Assembly: GCA_002729015.1 (NCBI GenBank)
Contig: PBVO01000131.1
Coordinates: 1 to 12,719 of the forward strand
From: Candidatus Poribacteria bacterium
GTDB lineage: Bacteria; Poribacteria; WGA-4E; UBA9662
Length of the DNA stretch: 12,719 nt
Direction: 5' to 3'
Shown here: positions 7,736-12,719 of the stretch, piece by piece
Layout: each line of letters begins with the position of its first letter
How positions within the stretch are numbered: the first letter of the stretch is position 1
Position numbers and translations under genes: made by a program
Notes under the pieces: model-generated
Seen by the model: only the letters and a program-made list of their open reading frames with translations
Database searches by the model: none
What the model was told of the DNA's origin: nothing

Positions 7736-7822
7736 ATGCAAATTAGTAGACATAAAATAAGTAGAATCAGAATAGGAGAAGCTAATTTCTTGACTAACAG
7801 TACAAACTTAACGATTCATTAA
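7736..7822 (+). CDS. 28-aa ORF behind a perfect Shine-Dalgarno, possible leader peptide
   Basis: AGGAGG at 7723-7728 precedes ATG 7736 by seven bases, the best ribosome site on the plus strand of this window. The ORF encodes only 28 residues starting MQISRHKISRIRIGEANF, a basic N-terminal half, and stops at TAA 7820-7822. The glycosidase start lies 75 bases further on. A leader peptide controlling the glycosidase, a stand-alone small protein, or the stranded start of a displaced gene are all possible. No known attenuation repeat, such as runs of one amino acid, is seen. Confidence 0.45.
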   Translation: MQISRHKISRIRIGEANFLTNSTNLTIH

Positions 7823-7897
7823 TGGGAAAAATCGTAGATTGAGATGGTACGAATGATAAACTTGCAATCAAACCTAAAAATGAGAAGGCTGAAAATC

Positions 7898-9598
7898 ATG
7901 AAGGATATTAACGAATTGACGTATTTATTAAAGAAGAATAGGTTAAAACTGGGCTTTGGTTTGATAGTGCTTGCTATTGCAAGCTACAACGCCAATGCTC
8001 AAGGAGGTCTGCAAACATATAGTGCAATACCAGATTATAATGGCTATTCATCGTCTATGTATTCTGTACAGGTTAGAGAGGTTGATAGCGAAGGTGCTTC
8101 ATTGACAGAGTATGAAAGTAATCACACTTACTATTTAGAGAGGATTGCAAAAAATGGTGCTGATAGAATGAGTCATAGTCACTGGACGACATTTAGCTTC
8201 GGACCAACCGGAAGTTCCAAAATGGTAGAGGTAGAAGTAAGTATGCAGTCAGGTTCAATTTCAAACTATGAGTTTAGACCAACACATGTTCACAATATCT
8301 CACAAAGTGGAGGAAAGCTTACGTTTCAAATTGAGTCTAACAAATATACAGCAATAATTATCAATGGAGATATTAGAAATCCACTGTTTATTTTTGCTGA
8401 TCCAGTAGAGACAAATGTTCCGGATTCTAACGGAGAATCTGTTTACGTGGTAGAAAAAGGCTCTACAACTAAAGAAGCCCCTTTAACCATAAGAGATATA
8501 GGAGATAAAAAGATTATTTATTTCGAGAAGGGAGAACATTTTATTAATGAGACCGATGCATTTGGTTATACACCACAAAGTTATAACTCAGCATTTTTTG
8601 TGTGCTCTAATAGTGGTTCAAGATGCGAAGGAAACCAAATCGAACAAATTTATATCCCTGGAGGAGCAATTGTACATGGTAATATTAGAGCAACACGAGC
8701 TCATAACTTAATGGTTAACGGGCGAGGTATTATTGAAGGGCAAGATACTTATGGTGCAGCTGAGGAAGGAAAGGGAGGAGGAGCAGATTACTTCTCTGGT
8801 CAAATTTTGAATTCTGCAGTTACAATGGCAGCATACAGAGATAAAATGACAGATGCAAGACCAACAACAATGAATCAAGTTGTGGAAGGTGTAACCAGTA
8901 TATTGGCAAGAAAATATAACTTTCAATTAGGTATTGGTGCCATTGTAAGAAATACAAAATCATTTGCTCACCGTCAAACCACTGATGGAATTGGTGTAGA
9001 AGAGAATTCTCGAGTGTCTACTAATTTTATGAAAGTAAACGATGATGCGTTGAAACTATATCAAGATAACACTGTTTTTGAAAACTCCTACATATGGCAT
9101 CAAATGAATGGTGCAGCTATGCAACTAGGTTGGGATAAAGAAGAAGGTGATAGTATTACAGTAACAAATACTTACATACTTCATGATGATATGTATCAGG
9201 CAAAATATTTTAATGAGGGTTTTTGGGCAAATCAATCAATTATATGTTGGTTGAAACATTTTGAGAATTTTGATCATACTAGAGAAGGGATTGTAATTGA
9301 TGGTATTAACTCTAATAACATGCCAGAGGTAGGTGTTATTAGATTGATTGCTATTGCAATGGATGGAGAAATGGGAGGTAGTGGTTTAGGAAATCTAGAC
9401 ATGATTCTTAAAAATATTAATGTAGGGGCAGAAGATGAAGACACACCAAGCTATGTAGGTTGTGCTGATGCTAGAACGTGCAAGGTAGAATTTATAAACT
9501 GTAAGCGTGCAGGGGTGTACATGGATGCATCCAATGTTCCTGCCAGAGGAAATACTGCAGGCGTAACAATTACCTCTGATTTAGCAGAGAAACCGTAG
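7898..9598 (+). CDS. Secreted GH49-like (clan GH-N) beta-helix glycosidase
   Basis: A 566-aa exported enzyme. ATG 7898 is preferred over upstream in-frame ATGs (7844, 7853, 7880) because AGAAGG at 7883-7888 lies nine bases before it and a signal peptide follows (KKNRLKLGFGLIVLAIASY, cleavage after ANA at residue 34). The first 150 residues resemble the beta-sandwich of GH49 (YSVQV strand, WTTFSFG). The rest is a parallel beta-helix (IPGGAIVHGNIRA, NGRGIIEGQDTYG). Candidate catalytic acids are Asp363 (TTDGIG), Asp382 and Asp383 (VNDDALKLY), spaced 19 and 20. This matches my recollection of the Asp triad of GH49 dextranase and isopullulanase, whereas GH28 spacing is about 21. It probably cleaves alpha-1,6 or alpha-1,4 glucan. 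Arginine is mostly AGA/AGG, unlike the CGN-rich ROK gene, suggesting lateral origin, perhaps from Bacteroidetes. Confidence 0.72.
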   Translation: MKDINELTYLLKKNRLKLGFGLIVLAIASYNANAQGGLQTYSAIPDYNGYSSSMYSVQVREVDSEGASLTEYESNHTYYLERIAKNGADRMSHSHWTTFSFGPTGSSKMVEVEVSMQSGSISNYEFRPTHVHNISQSGGKLTFQIESNKYTAIIINGDIRNPLFIFADPVETNVPDSNGESVYVVEKGSTTKEAPLTIRDIGDKKIIYFEKGEHFINETDAFGYTPQSYNSAFFVCSNSGSRCEGNQIEQIYIPGGAIVHGNIRATRAHNLMVNGRGIIEGQDTYGAAEEGKGGGADYFSGQILNSAVTMAAYRDKMTDARPTTMNQVVEGVTSILARKYNFQLGIGAIVRNTKSFAHRQTTDGIGVEENSRVSTNFMKVNDDALKLYQDNTVFENSYIWHQMNGAAMQLGWDKEEGDSITVTNTYILHDDMYQAKYFNEGFWANQSIICWLKHFENFDHTREGIVIDGINSNNMPEVGVIRLIAIAMDGEMGGSGLGNLDMILKNINVGAEDEDTPSYVGCADARTCKVEFINCKRAGVYMDASNVPARGNTAGVTITSDLAEKP

Positions 9599-9788
9599 TG
9601 GCCGGTACAAATCATACAGTGCTGGTGTCAATTTTCACGAGCACTTTTCTAAATGGTTGTATCTATCGAGGTTTACACAGAAGCCGTAGTGGAGGTAGAA
9701 GCAAAACCTTCGCCAGAATAATCCTACAAATGAGCCCTAAATTGCCAATTTTAGATAACACTGCTAGACTAAAGAATCTATACCTGAA

Positions 9789-10445
9789 ATGACCAGCTAT
9801 AATTTTCATCTCATGTTTTTTACTTATACTTTTCAATTTACAGCTTGTTTGAGATCAGTCCTTTTATTTTTGTTACTGTTAGCACTGAGCGGTTGCCAAT
9901 CCCCCCTCAAAAACAAGCCAGTTAATTCAGGCCAGTCTGTTTTTTTCTCTCCAGATCGAATTAGAACAATTGCTGTTATACCACTAAATGGAGCCAACGC
10001 CAAGCGTGCAAGAGAAATGACCCGAGAATTAACAGTACAAATTTTGCAATTGAATCGCTTCGAAGTTGTAGATCATTACAAGGTAGCTACATTAGTAGAA
10101 GATGAAGGGTTAGAAGGTATCGATCTGAGCGACACGTTGGTGAAAAATATCAGTAATAAACTGAAAGCAGATGCCATTCTACTTGGTGAAATTACATCTT
10201 TCCAAGAACCTGAATCTCCTTACCCAATTTTACGAAAGTCCCCCCTCATTGCATTGAGCTTACGCATCGTAACCAGTGACCCTACAGAACCGAAAACAAT
10301 TTGGAGTTTAAACGATACTTTTGATAGTAAAGATCGTCAAGTAAAGCAATACGTCAGTCGATCAGAACGTGGGAAGCTAGCCAAAGATCCCAGCTTCTTG
10401 ATCCATATAGTCGCTAAAGAAATTGCAAAAACCTTCTCATTTTGA
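9789..10445 (+). CDS. Lipoprotein with CsgG/LpoB-like alpha/beta domain
   Basis: A 218-aa protein with a strong lipobox, LALSGC, Cys36 being the lipidated residue after a run of leucines, so it is membrane-anchored. The mature domain has the pattern seen in CsgG/LpoB/FlgO-type periplasmic lipoproteins: a first strand (RTIAVIPLNG), a helix with conserved 'REMTRELTVQILQLNRFEVVDH', then 'KADAILLGEITSF' as the hallmark strand. These proteins act in outer-membrane secretion or in regulating cell-wall synthesis; the exact role here is unknown. The start is unsure: ATG 9789 gives an unusually long n-region, while TTG 9849 would give a standard signal (RSVLLFLLLLALSGC). No Shine-Dalgarno is evident at either. 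It follows the glycosidase by 190 bases and abuts the convergent ROK gene. Confidence 0.75.
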   Translation: MTSYNFHLMFFTYTFQFTACLRSVLLFLLLLALSGCQSPLKNKPVNSGQSVFFSPDRIRTIAVIPLNGANAKRAREMTRELTVQILQLNRFEVVDHYKVATLVEDEGLEGIDLSDTLVKNISNKLKADAILLGEITSFQEPESPYPILRKSPLIALSLRIVTSDPTEPKTIWSLNDTFDSKDRQVKQYVSRSERGKLAKDPSFLIHIVAKEIAKTFSF

Positions 10446-10472
10446 CTAGCTCGGCTGATTTCGTTGAGCTAG
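10446..10472. terminator. Hairpin at the zero-gap convergent stops
   Basis: CTAGCTC (10446-10452) and GAGCTAG (10466-10472) form a 7-bp stem, extendable by G-T pairs. It begins exactly at the ROK stop codon (CTA on plus = TAG) and directly follows the lipoprotein TGA. No T tract follows on either strand, so termination activity is doubtful, but it is the only candidate between these two genes. Confidence 0.3.
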
Positions 10473-11441
10473 CATCGCGGCACCAACTAACCCAGCTTGA
10501 TTACCCAGTTTGGCTGAAACAATTTGTAAGCTTTCTGCATTAGTGTCCATGGCTCTTTTTCGTACTTCAGATCGGATTGGTTCAAATAATAGTTTCTCGC
10601 CGGCAGAGGAAACTCCTCCTCCAATAATTGCCATTTGTGGATTCAGAATGTGTGCGAAGGAAGTCAAGGCAATGCCAATATATCGAGCAGTTTCCATGAA
10701 AATCTCGATTGCGACTTGGTCTCCTCTGTCTGCTGCTTCGGCGATAATTTTAGGGGTCAGTGAATCCATTTGTGCTTCTAATATAGGAGAGCCAGATGCT
10801 GATTTGATAATTTTCGCTCTTGTTCGTTCCACAATTTGGTCTCTGCCCACATAGGCTTCTAAGCAGCCATAGTTTCCACAACCGCAGAGCCTTCCATCTC
10901 CAAATATAGTCGTATGGCCAAGTTCGGCTCCCACATATCTACTACCGTGAAAAATTTGTCCATCTAGGATAATGCCACCACCAACGCCAGTTCCCAACGT
11001 CAGGCAAATTATGTCTTTCATACCGATACCAGCGCCTTGGCGTAATTCGCCATAAGCCATAGCATTACCATCATTTTCAATATGGATAGGTAAATGAGTT
11101 AATTGTGCCTCTAGATTTTTCTGGACCAAATCAACTAACGGAATGTCATACCAACCATCAAAGTTAGGTGAGAAATGGACGATCCCACGATCCGGAATAA
11201 TCAAACCAGGTGTTCCAATACCAATACCAACGAGATCCTCAGGAGATAGTTGGGGATTCGTTCGAATTAATTGGTGGATTGCCGAGGCTATGTTACCTGA
11301 TACTATCGATGCGCCATCATTAGCTTGACTAGGCTTAGATAAGTTATCAATCACTTTCCCAGTACTAAGTACCAAACCTGCTTTAATTTCTGTTCCACCA
11401 AGATCAACTCCAATGCTGTATGATTTACTTGATTGACTCAA
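10446..11441 (-). CDS. ROK-family sugar kinase (glucokinase-like)
   Basis: A 331-aa cytoplasmic kinase that phosphorylates a hexose (glucose or a related sugar) with ATP. Domains run in the normal ROK order: phosphate loop GVDLGGTEIKAG (11-22), GIGIGTPG (72-79), catalytic Asp124 in IENDGNA, second phosphate loop LTLGTGVGGG (147-156), sugar-binding ELGH with His176, and the zinc site His176, Cys186, Cys188 and Cys193 followed by LEAY. No helix-turn-helix precedes the kinase, so this is an enzyme rather than a NagC-type repressor. The start is TTG 11441, fixed by GGAGGT seven bases upstream. It lies 42 bases after the AccD-like gene on the same strand. Length is normal. Confidence 0.93.
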   Translation of the reverse strand: MSQSSKSYSIGVDLGGTEIKAGLVLSTGKVIDNLSKPSQANDGASIVSGNIASAIHQLIRTNPQLSPEDLVGIGIGTPGLIIPDRGIVHFSPNFDGWYDIPLVDLVQKNLEAQLTHLPIHIENDGNAMAYGELRQGAGIGMKDIICLTLGTGVGGGIILDGQIFHGSRYVGAELGHTTIFGDGRLCGCGNYGCLEAYVGRDQIVERTRAKIIKSASGSPILEAQMDSLTPKIIAEAADRGDQVAIEIFMETARYIGIALTSFAHILNPQMAIIGGGVSSAGEKLLFEPIRSEVRKRAMDTNAESLQIVSAKLGNQAGLVGAAMLAQRNQPS

Positions 11442-11448
11442 TTAACTT

Positions 11449-11454
11449 ACCTCC
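11449..11454 (-). promoter_or_regulatory. Shine-Dalgarno fixing a TTG start of the ROK kinase
   Basis: GGAGGT on the minus strand is seven bases before TTG 11441. No in-frame ATG or GTG sits close enough to use it. Confidence 0.75.
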
Positions 11455-11483
11455 ACTGCAATTTAAAACCAGTAAAAAAGCTC

Positions 11484-12233
11484 TCAATTACTGGACCAGT
11501 TCACCAAGTGCCTTAAAATTTGAGATAATTCCTGACGACTAGAGACTCTATCGATTAAGCCATTATCAGGTAGCGAAATCATTTCTGTTTCCGTAGCTTT
11601 TTCAACAATTAAGATATCACCCATCGGAAAATTGGGAGAGAATTCTTGTGAAATCAACCTATCTTGAAAACGCGGATCGGGTGATGTCAGGACAGTTAAA
11701 CAGAGTAACCCTTTTAACTGTTTCTGTTTAAGAACCAGAAGATTTAAATCAATTGCTGATAGGTTTTGTAGATCAGGCTCTTGGATATCTGGTAAAAACA
11801 CGATAAAAGGGCATCGTTTTTCTGTTACAATTTCGAATGCTTGAAGGGCAGGGGCTACTGATTGAGGCAAACCAGACAGAACAACAACTTCTTCTGATCC
11901 TAACAGGCCAGTTGCGAGATAACATGGATCATCATTTTGTTTGGTTGGTAAGTATTTATATTCTACTGAATTTAGTATTTGTTCAATTCGGTACTGGTTT
12001 GGCAAAGCATTATTACATTGGCAATAAGGACAAGTATAAAAATTTCTGATCAATGTCTTAGAAAATACTAATTCATTGCACTGATGACACTTTTCCCAAA
12101 GGCTAGACTCACTAGGGGATAATACTGAAACCGGCTCCGTTGTTTCGCTTGCCTTCATTGAATCAGATATACCACTGGATGGAATTGTCAGTATTTCTTC
12201 TTGGTCTGATTGCATTTTTAAATTACCTCTCAT
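11484..12233 (-). CDS. Degenerate AccD-like protein (zinc ribbon plus crippled carboxyltransferase fold)
   Basis: A 249-aa protein. Cys49, Cys52, Cys68 and Cys71 form a CX2CX15CX2C zinc ribbon in the context LWEKCHQCNELVFSKTLIRN, the exact spacing and flanks of the acetyl-CoA carboxylase beta subunit (WTKCDSCGQVLYRAELERN in E. coli). The later half also tracks AccD: a 'CPFIVF' strand, 'GLLCLTVLTSP' (AccD GLPYISVLTDP), 'MGDILIVEKA' (LGDLNIAEPKA) and 'GLIDRVSSRQEL'. The catalytic loops are gone: AccD's MGGSMGS and SASGGARMQE are replaced by non-glycine sequence, and the TMGGVSAS region by SPDPRFQD. Catalysis is therefore unlikely. It sits seven bases after the RsbW-like gene, so a regulatory or scaffolding role is inferred. 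Start: ATG 12233, or ATG 12215, which has AGAGG ten bases before it. Confidence 0.72.
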   Translation of the reverse strand: MRGNLKMQSDQEEILTIPSSGISDSMKASETTEPVSVLSPSESSLWEKCHQCNELVFSKTLIRNFYTCPYCQCNNALPNQYRIEQILNSVEYKYLPTKQNDDPCYLATGLLGSEEVVVLSGLPQSVAPALQAFEIVTEKRCPFIVFLPDIQEPDLQNLSAIDLNLLVLKQKQLKGLLCLTVLTSPDPRFQDRLISQEFSPNFPMGDILIVEKATETEMISLPDNGLIDRVSSRQELSQILRHLVNWSSN

Positions 12234-12240
12234 TTGTTTC

Positions 12241-12645
12241 TTAACTGATACGCTTAACCATAGTAATACCAGTCCTCTCGTAGTTCACCTCATCCATATA
12301 GGCATTGATTAGTTGTAAACCACGCCCACTAGACCGCCAAAGATCATTATTTTCTACATGTATCGGATACACGTCTGGACCACTATCTCGTATAACAATA
12401 GTTATTTTATCTACTGCGGCTCGAAATTCAAAACGAATATGAGAATTAGAACTGGCTGTATTGCCGTGTTTTACAGCATTTGTACCGGCTTCAATAACAG
12501 CTAAGTTAATTTGATGACGTATATGCTTATCTATTTTTAGCAAGTCTAACATTTCAGAGATCACGACATCGAGCAAATGAATACTCTCTAGACTCCTTGG
12601 CAGATCAAGTCGTACAGGGCATCCATTTATAAAAGAGCCTGACAT
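12241..12645 (-). CDS. RsbW-type anti-sigma factor / serine-protein kinase (HATPase_c)
   Basis: A 134-aa ATPase of the GHKL fold, the kinase arm of a partner-switching module. It would phosphorylate an STAS anti-anti-sigma protein or bind a sigma factor. Motifs are the N-box EAGTNAVKHG with Glu52, Asn56 and His60, the G1 box with Asp87 and Gly89 (IRDSGPD), and the G2 box SSGRGLQLINAYMDEV (Gly107, Gly109), whose MDEV ending is typical of RsbW. The frame extends to TTG 12666, but that would overlap the phosphatase. ATG 12645 begins one base after the phosphatase stop, so translation is coupled. No STAS or sigma gene is in view; it could lie upstream. Confidence 0.88.
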   Translation of the reverse strand: MSGSFINGCPVRLDLPRSLESIHLLDVVISEMLDLLKIDKHIRHQINLAVIEAGTNAVKHGNTASSNSHIRFEFRAAVDKITIVIRDSGPDVYPIHVENNDLWRSSGRGLQLINAYMDEVNYERTGITMVKRIS

Positions 12646-12646
12646 A

Positions 12647-12719
12647 CTAGTTAGTTTCCAAGTCAAACGTTTGGTTCTCTCTTACTTTAACTACAATCAT
12701 AGCTAAATCATCTTTCAGT
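12647..12719 (-). CDS. C-terminal end of a SpoIIE/RsbU-type PP2C phosphatase (partial)
   Basis: The minus-strand frame entering from the window edge reads LKDDLAMIVVKVRENQTF to a TAG at 12649-12647. 'xDDxAMIVVKV' is the last metal-binding motif and final strand of the PP2C/SpoIIE family, where it usually reads DDxTLVVLR. Position directly before an RsbW-type kinase gives strong support. The protein would dephosphorylate the STAS antagonist. Only the last 23 residues are in the window; any sensor domain lies outside. Confidence 0.65.
   Translation of the reverse strand, partial: LKDDLAMIVVKVRENQTFDLETN

Noticed and set aside
9598..9792. 64-aa ORF bridging the glycosidase stop and the lipoprotein start
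   Set aside because: Its GTG overlaps the glycosidase TAG and its TGA overlaps the lipoprotein ATG, which looks like coupling. However, it has no ribosome site, no recognisable motif and an Arg/Ser-rich chance-like composition, and the lipoprotein ATG it would couple to is itself doubtful.
10446..11441. ROK protein as a NagC/Mlc-type repressor
   Set aside because: The phosphate loop begins at residue 11, leaving no room for an N-terminal helix-turn-helix, and the catalytic Asp and zinc site are intact.
1..12719. CRISPR arrays, tRNA or rRNA genes, insertion sequences
   Set aside because: No regularly spaced repeats, no tRNA cloverleaf or rRNA conserved blocks, and no transposase or terminal repeats were recognised by reading both strands.

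Overview
The window is AT-rich bacterial DNA. It carries secreted FG-GAP/ASPIC and TPR proteins, parallel beta-helix proteins, an HpaI-type aldolase, a ROK sugar kinase and an RsbW/SpoIIE-type partner switch. This mixture is common in large-genome, polysaccharide-degrading, mostly uncultivated lineages (Poribacteria, Latescibacteria and Planctomycetes-like groups). I favour such a lineage but cannot fix the phylum from the sequence. Shine-Dalgarno sites are present and TTG/GTG starts are used.

Layout. 1-883 holds no convincing gene, only an inverted repeat and several short membrane-helix-like reading fragments that look like decay. 884-7398 is a minus-strand block. In transcription order it holds a 44-aa basic ORF, an HpcH/HpaI-type aldolase, a gene-free gap of about 500 bp, a secreted parallel beta-helix protein, a 25-aa signal-peptide-like ORF, an FG-GAP/ASPIC-UnbV protein, a probable sulfatase relic, and a 14-repeat TPR protein. 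The exported N-terminus of the TPR protein is separated from its repeats by a 10-base T homopolymer that is one base out of frame. 7399-10445 is plus-strand: a leader region with a 28-aa ORF behind a perfect AGGAGG, a secreted GH49-like beta-helix glycosidase whose arginine codons differ from a neighbour's, and a CsgG/LpoB-like lipoprotein. 10446-12719 is minus-strand: the C-terminal tail of a SpoIIE/RsbU-type PP2C phosphatase, an RsbW-type anti-sigma kinase, a degenerate AccD-like protein and a ROK kinase.

How the genes may work together. The glycosidase, beta-helix protein, aldolase, ROK kinase and sulfatase relic all suggest use of complex, possibly anionic polysaccharides. The phosphatase and kinase are separated by one base and form a partner-switching module. 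The most unusual item follows them seven bases later: a protein that keeps the four-cysteine zinc ribbon and C-terminal fold signature of AccD but has lost the glycine-rich catalytic loops. Its place directly after the kinase suggests a regulatory or scaffold role. That is inference.
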